Source: JBGTGT01 sp051439375
GTDB lineage: Bacteria; Cyanobacteriota; Cyanobacteriia; Cyanobacteriales; Microcystaceae
Assembly: GCA_051439375.1 (NCBI GenBank)
Contig: JBFRWB010000087.1
Location: 50,842 to 114,841 of the forward strand
Length of the DNA stretch: 64,000 bases
Reading direction: 5' to 3'
This document shows, piece by piece, positions 8,080 to 17,500 of the stretch. The first letter of the stretch is position 1; each line of letters starts with the position of its first letter. A model generated the notes under the pieces. The model searched no databases, was not told the DNA's origin, and saw only the letters and a program-made list of their open reading frames with translations. The position numbers and the translations under genes are program-made.

Positions 8080-9189
8080 TTAACTGGCAAATTCATTTCC
8101 ACCTCGGTAACGATAATAAGCTGCACAAGCTCCTTCAGAAGATACCATTGGTGCGCCTAAAGGATGTTCAGGGGTACATTTTGTGCCAAAAACGGGGCAA
8201 TTTTCAGGCTTTTTATATCCCTGCATAATTTCCCCACTGATACACTCATTTTTGACCACTTGAAATACTTGCTGATTTAACTCAGTTTGGAATTTATTCA
8301 GCGCATCATAAGCAGAATATTTATCTTGTAACCCTAGTCCACTTTGAGGAATTTGTCCAATTCCTCGCCAAGTTTGAGGGACAATTTTAAAAACATCTTG
8401 AATCAGATTTTTTGCTGTTAAATTACCTTCGTTTTTAACAGAGCGAATATATTGATTATCACAATCAGATTGTCCCTTTTCTAACTGTTGTACACACAAA
8501 TAAATCCCTTGTAAAATATCGATAGGTTCAAAACCTGTAATCACAATGGGAACGTCATATTTCTCAGCAATGGGTTGATATTCCTGTGTTCCCATTACTG
8601 TACAAACATGACCCGCCGCTAAAAATCCCTGAACCACACAGTTATCAGAAGATAAAATTGCCTCCATCGCAGGAGGAACAAGAACATGGGAGATTAACAC
8701 AGAAAAATTCTTTATTTTTTGCTGATAAGCCTGATAAACCGTCATAGCCGTTGCAGGTGCTGTGGTTTCAAACCCAACTGCGAAAAAAACGACCTGTTTA
8801 TCTGGGTTAGTCTGAGCAATTTTTAGACAGTCTAAAGGGGAGTAAACAATGCGAACATCGCTTCCAGATGCTTTAAGAGACAGCAAATCCTCTGTTGTAC
8901 CTGGAACTCGCAACATATCCCCAAATGAGCAGAATATCACATCAGATAAAGCTGCGATCGCTAATGCACGATCAATAATTTCGATGGGAGTGACACAAAC
9001 GGGACAACCGGGGCCATGAATAAGGGTAATATCATCAGGAAGTAGTTGATCAATGCCATATTTAACGATAGAATGGGTTTGCCCCCCACAAATCTCCATA
9101 ATCGTCCAAGGCTGATGAGTAATCTCTTTAATCTGTCTTGCATAGTTCTGGGCAAGGGTTTCATCTCGATATTCGCTAACAAATTTCAT
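8080..9189 (-). CDS. hypD: [NiFe]-hydrogenase maturation factor HypD
   Basis: A 369-residue HypD, normal length. Signatures are CGGQTHSI near the N-terminus, HGPGCPVCV, FFAVGFETTAPATA, and the C-terminal cysteine set in CISGEIMQG, NCPVFGTKC and SEGAC that binds the 4Fe-4S cluster. HypD works with HypC to assemble the Fe(CN)2CO unit of NiFe hydrogenases. No other hyp or hydrogenase structural gene is in the window, so hypD is isolated here, as in several cyanobacteria where hyp genes are scattered. Confidence 0.96.
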   Translation of the reverse strand: MKFVSEYRDETLAQNYARQIKEITHQPWTIMEICGGQTHSIVKYGIDQLLPDDITLIHGPGCPVCVTPIEIIDRALAIAALSDVIFCSFGDMLRVPGTTEDLLSLKASGSDVRIVYSPLDCLKIAQTNPDKQVVFFAVGFETTAPATAMTVYQAYQQKIKNFSVLISHVLVPPAMEAILSSDNCVVQGFLAAGHVCTVMGTQEYQPIAEKYDVPIVITGFEPIDILQGIYLCVQQLEKGQSDCDNQYIRSVKNEGNLTAKNLIQDVFKIVPQTWRGIGQIPQSGLGLQDKYSAYDALNKFQTELNQQVFQVVKNECISGEIMQGYKKPENCPVFGTKCTPEHPLGAPMVSSEGACAAYYRYRGGNEFAS

Positions 9190-9484
9190 TCTTAATAATT
9201 AAAGTAAAATTCTTGAAATATCTAGAATATTAACGGTTACACCAAAAAAGAGAAGGTAAATTTATCCTTAAATTTTAAGGTAATTTAAGTAAATTAGACG
9301 ATTATTCGTCTTTTTTGCTATTCTTAAAAACCTGACAATAATTAATCTTTTTTTAAGATGAGTTCAAAATACATACTAGAAAAAAAGATATTTAGAATAA
9401 ATTTGTAGGAGAATTTATAAACTGTCCCTACTATATAAATCGTAGTTCCGAACCTCTATAACTTCTGGACTCCTTTCCTTTACT
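9190..9484. other. AT-rich non-coding gap between two minus-strand genes
   Basis: No convincing gene. It contains a 15-bp palindrome (CCTTAAA, one base, TTTAAGG, 9266-9280) and a plus-strand terminator-like hairpin at 9296-9316. A plus-strand small RNA ending at that hairpin is possible but no clear promoter is visible. Confidence 0.5.
9296..9316 (+). terminator. Orphan intrinsic terminator
   Basis: Stem AGACGA / TCGTCT with a four-base loop TTAT, followed directly by a six-T run on the plus strand. The closest plus-strand gene upstream ends at 7975, and the genes on both sides run on the minus strand, so the terminator has no obvious client. Confidence 0.6.
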
Positions 9485-9709
9485 CTAAGGATTAGAGACT
9501 TGATTTTGATAAAGTGATTGTAATAAGTTATCTAATTGTTCAGGGGGACAGCATTCAATTAAAGCGTAAAAAACATCCAACAATTTTGCTGCACTATCTC
9601 CATGAAGAGGACTTAATCCCCACACATCCTGTACCCATTCTTGGGGAGATTCAGTATCAAAAATTAAGCGTTCTAAAAGTTGTTTTGCTTCAGTTTGAGA
9701 AAGAGACAT
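9485..9709 (-). CDS. Small acidic protein, unknown
   Basis: A 74-residue protein that I do not recognise. It is predicted mostly helical, with Leu-rich amphipathic segments (AKQLLERLIF, AAKLLDVFYALIE, EQLDNLLQSLY) and many acidic residues, and no membrane segment. The composition and the clean open frame favour a real gene. A heptameric repeat starts a few bases upstream of its ATG. No partner can be inferred: hypD lies downstream on the same strand but about 295 bp away. Confidence 0.6.
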   Translation of the reverse strand: MSLSQTEAKQLLERLIFDTESPQEWVQDVWGLSPLHGDSAAKLLDVFYALIECCPPEQLDNLLQSLYQNQVSNP

Positions 9710-9716
9710 GATAGAA

Positions 9717-9765
9717 AATAATAAGTAATAAGTAAATACTGCTCACTGATAACTGTTCACTGTTT
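9717..9765. repeat. Heptameric tandem repeat upstream of a start codon
   Basis: Seven diverged heptamers, beginning AAATAAT, AAGTAAT and ending AACTGTT, CACTGTT. The run lies just upstream of the ATG (9709) of the small minus-strand gene. Confidence 0.6.
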
Positions 9766-9828
9766 TCTATCGCTATTTTATAATTAATTCTGTTGACTGA
9801 TTGATAAATTTTATTTAACGAAGCGTCT

Positions 9829-10548
9829 ATGATGTTAAACTCACCAAAAACAGCCACTGTACTCAAGTTACCTCTTCATCTCCTTCCTAGTTATACCGAT
9901 TGGTTAGTCGAACGAATCGAGGAAGGTAACGGTACTCATGTCGTCACATTAAACGCAGAAATGGCTATTTTAGCCGAAAAAGAACCAGAGGTTGCTAATA
10001 TTATCAAAAAAGCTGAATTAGTCGTTCCTGATGGTGCAGGTGTTGTAATTTATTTACGCTTACGGAAATATAAACAAAAACGCTGTCCGGGTATCGAATT
10101 AGCCGCTTCTGTCATGGAAAAAGTCGGACAACAAGGAACGTCTGTGGCATTCTATGGAGGAAAACCAGAGATAATGGACGCTGCGGTTAAAAGTTGGCAG
10201 AAAAAAATCCCTAATCTTTCTCTCATAGCCAGTCATGGTTATCTTTCGGCTGAAGAACAAGAAAATTGGGTGAAACAATTGCAAGACCATCAGCCTCGCT
10301 TAATTTTGGTGGGTTTAGGTGTCCCTCGTCAAGAATTTTGGATTCAACAACACCGTCATCTTTGTCCTCATGCGACATGGATGGGGGTAGGAGGAAGTTT
10401 TGATATTTGGTCTGGCGTAAAAAATCGCGCCCCGAAATGGTTACGCGAGAATAATTTAGAATGGTTGTACAGATTGTATCAAGAACCTTGGCGTTGGCGC
10501 AGAATGTTAGTTTTACCCCAGTTTTTTATTCGTTCTTTCTTTCCTTAG
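9829..10548 (+). CDS. WecG/TagA/CpsF family glycosyltransferase (GT26)
   Basis: A 239-residue GT26 enzyme of typical length. Diagnostic blocks are HVVTLNAEMAI, VPDGAGVVIYLRLR, RCPGIEL, FYGGKPE, LVGLGVPRQEFWI and GVGGSFDIWSG. These enzymes transfer N-acetylmannosamine or a related sugar to lipid-linked acceptors in cell-envelope or exopolysaccharide synthesis; the acceptor here is unknown. The ATG at 9829 is preceded by the weak sequence AACGAAG. No other polysaccharide gene is adjacent. Confidence 0.9.
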   Translation: MMLNSPKTATVLKLPLHLLPSYTDWLVERIEEGNGTHVVTLNAEMAILAEKEPEVANIIKKAELVVPDGAGVVIYLRLRKYKQKRCPGIELAASVMEKVGQQGTSVAFYGGKPEIMDAAVKSWQKKIPNLSLIASHGYLSAEEQENWVKQLQDHQPRLILVGLGVPRQEFWIQQHRHLCPHATWMGVGGSFDIWSGVKNRAPKWLRENNLEWLYRLYQEPWRWRRMLVLPQFFIRSFFP

Positions 10549-10550
10549 AA

Positions 10551-10585
10551 GAAGGTAGAAGTTGAAGGGCAGAAGGCAGGAAACT
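10551..10585. repeat. Diverged heptameric repeat (GAAGGCA type)
   Basis: Five heptamers: GAAGGTA, GAAGTTG, AAGGGCA, GAAGGCA, GGAAACT, immediately after the stop codon of the GT26 gene. Confidence 0.5.
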
Positions 10586-10639
10586 AATATCCAAGTCCTA
10601 TTCTGCCAAGTCCTTGTTCCAACAACATTTTCCAACTAT

Positions 10640-11590
10640 TCACTGGTTACTGAAATGACTAATCGTTGGCTGCTGAAAAGAGACAGATTCCGTTTTTGCC
10701 TCAAAAACAGTAGTTTCTTGTAATAAACTGCTAAATTCTGGCAAATTAACCGATTCAACTAGAGCTTGCCATTCTTTTTCTAAATTTTCAGAATTTCCTT
10801 CTTGCTGGTAAAGACGAATTACTGTATGCAAAGCATCTTGCCAGCGATTAGTTTGTTGATAGAATGACAGTTGTTCAAGAGAAGACGCTGAATTATTAGG
10901 GACATCTTTTACCCGTTGAATCAGTCCCTCTACTACTAAATCCCGTTCCCGATAATTGGCATCACAAATTGCTGATAAATACCAATGATAGGTCTGATTC
11001 GCTTCTAAACCATGGGATGCAGGAAGTTGAATAGCCATAATGCCACCCGATGCTTGAAGCGTTATCTTAGCCGTATAAATAACCTGTCGTTGGTCATCTT
11101 GGAGAACAAACTCCATCTCAGGAGAATCTGATAGAGTAGGAACAGCAAAATAAAGGGTAGGAGTGGCACTAGCGGTTAATCCTAGCAAATTTTCTGGAAT
11201 TAACGCGGTTATCTGGCGAATATCCTCAGTACAGTGAGTTGCAGTGTTGCCAAACAAATTTTTATCTAACAATAAAGCGATATCTCTCCTTGCACTACCC
11301 GGTTTACGACGACCGGGCAGTTCAGCAAAACCGTCTCTTGCACTACCCGGTTTACGACGGCCGGGCAGTTCAGCAAAACCGTCTCTTGCACTACCCGGTT
11401 TGCGGCGGCCGGGCAGTTCAGCTAGCTGTCGGCTACTTCCCGGTTTACGTCGGTTCGGGACTAATAATGAACTCTCTTCTGAAGAAGAAGACGCTAAAGT
11501 CGGTTGAATAGGGTCAAAAATTCCCCCTCCAATAAGGACAGCTAAACTGGCCAGAACTAAGGTGCGACAACAGGGAAAATTTGCTAACAT
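10640..11590 (-). CDS. DUF928 domain protein with N-terminal 16-residue tandem repeats
   Basis: A 316-residue secreted or envelope protein. A hydrophobic N-terminal segment (about residues 9-23) looks like a signal peptide. Residues 58-105 are three copies of the unit ELPGRRKPGSARDGFA, preceded by a diverged RRKPGSSR at 47-54; the family normally carries a single RRxPGxR motif. The DUF928 core follows (LLGLTASATPTLYFAVP, then a beta-rich segment with TYHWYLSAICD) and ends in a helical tail. Function is unknown; in other cyanobacteria DUF928 proteins often neighbour CHASE2 proteins, and here the next gene on the opposite strand is a CHASE2 protein. Confidence 0.82.
   Translation of the reverse strand: MLANFPCCRTLVLASLAVLIGGGIFDPIQPTLASSSSEESSLLVPNRRKPGSSRQLAELPGRRKPGSARDGFAELPGRRKPGSARDGFAELPGRRKPGSARRDIALLLDKNLFGNTATHCTEDIRQITALIPENLLGLTASATPTLYFAVPTLSDSPEMEFVLQDDQRQVIYTAKITLQASGGIMAIQLPASHGLEANQTYHWYLSAICDANYRERDLVVEGLIQRVKDVPNNSASSLEQLSFYQQTNRWQDALHTVIRLYQQEGNSENLEKEWQALVESVNLPEFSSLLQETTVFEAKTESVSFQQPTISHFSNQ
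11276..11419 (-). repeat. Three 48-bp tandem repeats inside the DUF928 gene
   Basis: Three consecutive 48-bp units encode residues 58-105. The first two are nearly identical, differing by A/G changes in the GACGACCGG region; the third diverges at its end to ARRDIA. All indels are in frame, which points to recent slippage or unequal recombination within the coding sequence. Confidence 0.9.
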
Positions 11591-11786
11591 AGGAACTATT
11601 CCTCGTCAAAGTGCTAAAAAATGGATAAAAGCCCCTTGCTTAGCTTTAATCCAATAAACTCCTGCTAAAGATGACTGACAAAACAGCCCTTTATAATATA
11701 TATTTCTATTGTATTTGTATCCTCTCCCTAATGTCCAGATCAATGCGGTCAAAAATTTAACGATCTCTCCTAAACAGTAACCGATT

Positions 11787-14351
11787 GTGAGTAGTCCTGT
11801 TTCTCAAACGCAACAGAAATCTGTGCATGATTCTGACGTTCCTCAACCTGCACCTTGGATGTCTTGGCGTAAAGCTTGGCCAGTCCTTTTATTAGCGTTG
11901 GCGATCACGACTGGCTTGTGGGTCATTCGCAAAGAAAGAGGACTACAATTCTTAGAATTAACCGCTTATGACCATCTTCATCGTTTAAGTTCCCGTGACA
12001 CTTGGGATTCTCGGCTCTTAATTGTAGGAATTGAAGAAAAAGACCTCCAAATTCAGCAAGAGGGGGAATTATCGGATAAAGTTGTTGCTCAACTCCTAGA
12101 AACCCTTCAAGAAGAGAAACCTGCCGTTATCGGCTTAGATATTTTTCGCGATGTTCCCCATCCACCGGGAGAGGCGGCTCTCGCACAGGCACTAAAAGCA
12201 GATAATATTATCGTTGCCAATCAATTATCTAGTGATAGCATTGAAGGGGTGTCACCACCGCCTAATATCCCCGATTCAAGAGTAGGTTTCGTCGATTTAC
12301 TCATTGATCCTGATAATGTTGTCCGTCGCTATTTGCTGTATGGCCAATCTAGTGATGGAATCATTCAGGTCTATTCCTTTGCCCTTCAAGTGAGTCGTCA
12401 GTACTTAAAACATAAAAAAGAAAGAGATAATTTAGAAGTTTTAGCCGATTCTTTGAAATTTAATTCATTAACCTTACCCAAACTCTCTTCTAACGCAGGC
12501 GGCTACCAATTACCGCTATCAGAAGCCCTAGGATGGCAAGCCCTATTAAAGTATCAGTCCCCCCAACTTGCTCGCCAAATTAGTCTAGAACAAGCGTTAA
12601 ACCGAGAATTTGAGCCTCAATGGATAAAAGATAAAGTTATCTTAATCGGTTACGTTGCCCCAAGTAAAAAAGATACCTTTCCCACCCCTTATAGTGCAGT
12701 TCAAATCAATAATTTTGAAATGCCCGGTGTCACGATTCATGGGGTGATGGTTAGTCAACTCCTAAGAGGGGTGTTAGACGGAGAAAGAGCCCTTTGGTTT
12801 TGGCCACAATGGGGGGAATTTTTGTGGTTATTTGGGGGAGCATTAGTCGGTGGCCTATTAGTCTGCCGATTTAATCATCCAATTTCTCTAGGGCTGGCAA
12901 TTATGGTTGGTATTGGGGGAATTTGGGGAACCTGTTTTATCCTGTTTCAATTTGGGGGATGGATACCCTCTGTTCCTCCAATTTTAGGTCTAGTCCTCAC
13001 AGGCGGCGTGGTCTTAGCCCGTAAGGCGATTTATCGCAGCTATCATGATTCTTTAACCGATTTACCTAATCGCCGCTTATTTCTGCAAAAATTGCAAAAA
13101 ATGAGCCTTCAGCAGTCAAAAACAGATGAGGAACGTCTTACCGTTTTGTTTCTTGACATTGATCGGTTTAATAAAGTAAACGCAGCTTTAGGTCATCAAG
13201 CCGGCGATCAATTATTGAAAGTGCTTGCTTATCGCCTACAAAACTTTATTAAACAATATCCGTCCTTATTGGGTCGAGTGGGTGGGGATGAATTTGCCCT
13301 TTGTTTGCGATCGCAGATGAGTGTTACAGAAATTAACACATTAGTGGATCAAATGCACAAAGAATTAAGTGCCACCATTCCTTGGCATGGGCAGGAAATT
13401 CGTAATACGTTTAGTATTGGGATTGCCTATGATCAACCTAAAACAGATTTTAACGCAGCAGAACTACTGAGATATGCGGATATTGCTATGAATCGGGCGA
13501 AAAATTTGGGCAAAGACCGCCATGAGCTATATTTTCCGGGGATGGATACAGAAGCAACCGAACGCTGGGAGTTGGAAACCGACCTTTGGGCAGCCCTTAA
13601 AAAGAATGAGTTCCAGATGTACTATCAGCCCATTATAACTTTACACAATCGTCGGATTGCGGGGTTTGAAGCCTTGATTCGTTGGCAGTCTCCCAAACGA
13701 GGATTTGTCTCACCGGGTGCATTTATTCCAGTTACTGAGGAAACAGGCTTAATTATTGAGCTAGGACAGTGGATTTTGCGAGAATCCTGTAGTCAGATGC
13801 AGGAATGGCATGAAATGTTTCCCCAAGATCCTCCTCTGATTATGAGCGTTAATTTATCGGGTCGTCAATTCAATCAGCCGAACTTAGTCGGACAAATTCA
13901 GAAAATATTAACAGATTTGAATGTTTCGAGTCAGTCTCTGAAACTAGAAATTACTGAGAGTATGATGATGAATGATGTAGAAAAAGCAATTAATTTATTA
14001 AAACAGCTTAAATCTTTGGGGCTAAGGCTCAGTATCGATGATTTTGGCACAGGTTATTCATCTTTAAGTTATTTACATCGTTTTCCCGTTGATACCCTGA
14101 AAATTGACCGTTCTTTTGTCAATCGGATGGAAATTGGCAACGACAATTCTAAATATAGCCAAATTGTCCGTACTGTTATTAGTTTGGGTCATAATTTGGA
14201 TTTAGATGTGATTGCAGAAGGCATAGAAACCAGCGATCAAGCGACCGCTTTACAAGGGTTAGACTGTGAATATGGCCAAGGTTACTTTTTTGCCAAACCG
14301 CTTTCCAAAGAAGCAGCGACCGAACTTTTACGAAATCCGCCTCAATGGTAA
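11787..14351 (+). CDS. CHASE2-GGDEF-EAL cyclic-di-GMP protein
   Basis: An 854-residue membrane sensor starting with GTG. One transmembrane helix (about 31-47) precedes an extracytoplasmic CHASE2 domain (about 50-335). Three further hydrophobic helices (about 345-412) follow, then GGDEF (about 418-575) and EAL (about 595-845). GGDEF is intact (499-503) with FLDIDRF. The EAL motif is intact at 628-630, together with DDFGTGYSSL and AEGIE. Either diguanylate cyclase or phosphodiesterase activity is therefore possible. The CHASE2 ligand is unknown. It is transcribed divergently from the DUF928 gene, about 196 bp away. Confidence 0.93.
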   Translation: MSSPVSQTQQKSVHDSDVPQPAPWMSWRKAWPVLLLALAITTGLWVIRKERGLQFLELTAYDHLHRLSSRDTWDSRLLIVGIEEKDLQIQQEGELSDKVVAQLLETLQEEKPAVIGLDIFRDVPHPPGEAALAQALKADNIIVANQLSSDSIEGVSPPPNIPDSRVGFVDLLIDPDNVVRRYLLYGQSSDGIIQVYSFALQVSRQYLKHKKERDNLEVLADSLKFNSLTLPKLSSNAGGYQLPLSEALGWQALLKYQSPQLARQISLEQALNREFEPQWIKDKVILIGYVAPSKKDTFPTPYSAVQINNFEMPGVTIHGVMVSQLLRGVLDGERALWFWPQWGEFLWLFGGALVGGLLVCRFNHPISLGLAIMVGIGGIWGTCFILFQFGGWIPSVPPILGLVLTGGVVLARKAIYRSYHDSLTDLPNRRLFLQKLQKMSLQQSKTDEERLTVLFLDIDRFNKVNAALGHQAGDQLLKVLAYRLQNFIKQYPSLLGRVGGDEFALCLRSQMSVTEINTLVDQMHKELSATIPWHGQEIRNTFSIGIAYDQPKTDFNAAELLRYADIAMNRAKNLGKDRHELYFPGMDTEATERWELETDLWAALKKNEFQMYYQPIITLHNRRIAGFEALIRWQSPKRGFVSPGAFIPVTEETGLIIELGQWILRESCSQMQEWHEMFPQDPPLIMSVNLSGRQFNQPNLVGQIQKILTDLNVSSQSLKLEITESMMMNDVEKAINLLKQLKSLGLRLSIDDFGTGYSSLSYLHRFPVDTLKIDRSFVNRMEIGNDNSKYSQIVRTVISLGHNLDLDVIAEGIETSDQATALQGLDCEYGQGYFFAKPLSKEAATELLRNPPQW

Positions 14352-14540
14352 TAACTTATTAACGTTTATAAGGCCACTTGGTGATCAGCATGGAGAATTA
14401 AAGTTAACAATTTTTTGTCTTTCTGATACAGAAACCTGTGGAAAATATGATCAATGGATATTTTGGAGAAAGTGGAGAATTATTATTAGATTTGGTCATT
14501 AATAAACCACAAAATCTTTTAACTTTGAATTTAGTATGAG

Positions 14541-17500
14541 TTAAAAACAGACCTGATCTCGTCCTGTCGCCTTAGCCTTATATAAAGCCTCATCGGCTGC
14601 CATGATTAAGGCTTCGGGAGAAACCACTGAGGTAGGAATTAAGGTTGCCACACCCAAACTTAGGGTAACGTATTGATGGGCAGAGTGAGCATGGGGAATA
14701 CCTAATGCCCTAACTCGTTTGCGAATCTCTTCAGCCACGCACATTGCCCCTTCTACGGGTGTATTCGGGAGAATAACCGCAAATTCTTCCCCTCCATACC
14801 GTGCCACTAAATCGGAGGGACGACGAACACACCGTTTCATCATTTGGGCAACATCGTGTAAACAACTATCCCCAGCCGGATGACCATAGTTATCGTTAAA
14901 TAATTTAAAATGATCCACATCACAGAGAATAAGGGAGAGATAATCCTGCGATCGCATTAAGCGTTGCCATTCTTTGGTTAAATATTCGTCAAATAAGAGT
15001 CGATTGGCAATCTGAGTCAGAGAATCTTGATAGGAAAGTTCTTGCAGTCTGAGATTGCTTTTTTCTAGGTTTTCTACTAATTCTGCTTGGTGAATCGCGA
15101 TCGCTACTTGTACCCCCAAGTCATGGAGGAGTTGAATATCTGAGGAATGCCAAGTCCGTGGACAACGACAATGATGAGCAATCATTAAGCCCCAAATTTT
15201 GTCTTCATAGACGATGGGAACGACTAGATTGGCTTTTACATGATAACTGGTTAACATATTGACGTGACACTGAGCTAATCCTGCGTTTTGAATGTCTTCG
15301 ATGGCTCTTATGCGGCCTTGTCGATAAAATTTAACATAATTCTCTTTAAAACAGGGATCATTAATGGTTTCCCCCATAATAGACGTTGTTCCTGTTGATA
15401 AAGACTCGATGACTACTTTTCCCGACCAATCTCGATTAAACTTATAGAGGACAACCCGATCCGTATTAAGGAAGTGGCGGATTTCGAGGGCGGCTTTATT
15501 GAGAATTTCCTCAAGTTTTAGGGATTGACGAATTCTTTGGGAAATTTCCATCACTAATCTTTCCCGTGAGATTTGTTGTTTAAGCTCTTCTTCTAAGCGT
15601 ACATATTCAGCAATTTTTTGACTTAAATGCCGTTGAGAAAGACTCAGGGTCTCAGATGCTCCCGTTAAGGTTTCTGCCTCCCCTTGAGGGACAACTTCGA
15701 TTTCTTCGGTGGTAAGGTTAGATTGAGGGAGGAGGGTTTGACTCTCACCCTTTAATACTTGAGGAGAGAGCAATAACTTGGTTAATTGATCGGGGGGAAG
15801 GGGATAACTAATATAATAACCTTGGGCGTAATGGCAGCCCATATTTCGCAGTAATTCAAGCTGTTGTTTGTTTTCTATGCCTTCAGCCACTAAATTAAGT
15901 TTTAATCCCTGTCCAATGGTCATTATTCCCTGCAATATAGCAGTATTTTTCGGATCACTCATTAAATCCTCAATTAAAGACTTATCAATTTTTAGCGTAT
16001 CAATGGGTAAATGTTTCAAATTCCCTAAAGAAGAGTATCCTGTCCCAAAATCATCAATCGCAATCTGAATTCCTTGTGCTTGCAATACTTCCAGTATGGT
16101 GACTGTTGCCGATATATCCTCCATAATTAAGCTTTCTGTAATTTCCAATTCTAGGGAATGGGGGTTAATGGTTGTCGTTGCGATCGCCGACAGAACTTGT
16201 TCCACAAATTGAGGGTTTTGAAATTGGCGGTAGGACAAATTAACGGCCATCTTCAGGTCAGCAAATCCGTCTTTTTGCCAATCAACCTGCTGTTGACAAG
16301 CTTTTTTCAGTACCCATTGTCCTAAACTCCCGATTAACCCTATTTCCTCTGCTAAGGGGATAAATTGTCCTGGAGACACCAATCCAAGACGGGGATGTTG
16401 CCATCGTAGCAAGGCTTCTACCCCTTCTAATATTCCTGTTTTCAGATTGATTTGGGGTTGATAATATAGTTGCAGTTCATCTCGTTCTATGGCTTGACGG
16501 AGATCGGTTTCCAAAGACAGTAAATCTAGAGATTGACGGTTATTATTCGCTTCGTAGAGATGATAAGTGTTTTTTCCCTTCTCTTTCGCCTGATACATAG
16601 CAATTTCCGAATTTTTGATCAAAATCTCTGGCGTATCACCATCGTAGGGAGCTAAAGCAACCCCTAAACTCCCACTAATAGATAAAGCTTGTCCTTGAAT
16701 ATAAAAGGGGTCATAAAATGTCTCTAAGAGATGTTCACAAAAGCTATTAATTTCGTCAGAATAAGCGACTTGTGATAATTGAATGATAAAGCGATCGCCG
16801 TGCCATCGGGCTAGATAAGTTTCGTGATCCGTGTGGGTTTCTAAGCAATTTTGCAAGCGTTCACTAATTTGTTGTAGTAAATAGTCCCCTATCTGATGAC
16901 CAAAATTTTTATTGATTCGTTTAAAGCGATCCAAATCTATCATAATCACTGCCAAAACTTGGCCTTCTGGCAGTTTATTGAGAAGGTTTAAAGAAAGTTG
17001 CTGACTAAAGACTGTCCCATTGGGAAGTTGGGTTAAGCGATCATAAGAAGCTTGATGGGTGATTAAACGGGAGATTCTTTGCTGAGTAATGGCAATATAA
17101 AGATGACTGACCAAACTATAGGCTAATTTTAATTCTGATGGCTGCCAATCGGGAACTAAATGGGTTTGTTCAATCCATGTTTCAAAAGACTGACGAGGTC
17201 GAGTATTTCTAATGTCTTTATCATATCGTCCCGCCCAGCGAATTTCCCGTTCTTTTTCCTGTCTAAACAAGACTAAACACCCTCCCCACTGTTGACGGGA
17301 GCGTAAAGGAATAAAAAGAATAGATAAGAGGGAATGTTCTTGAAAAGCTGCTATTAAATCCCTTAATTGATAATCTTGCTCTAATTCAGCGATGGTATAA
17401 GCTTTAGGGGAATAGGGATTAGAAAAGGGGCGTTTCTCATTCTCTTCTTCCGATAAGTTAGGGGATACCTTAAGGGGATTTTCCCCTTTCATCAAAGCTA

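Noticed and set aside
11239..11511. Plus-strand open frames opposite the DUF928 repeats
   Set aside because: They are antisense products of the same 48-bp repeats, have low-complexity repeat composition, and no Shine-Dalgarno or family resemblance.
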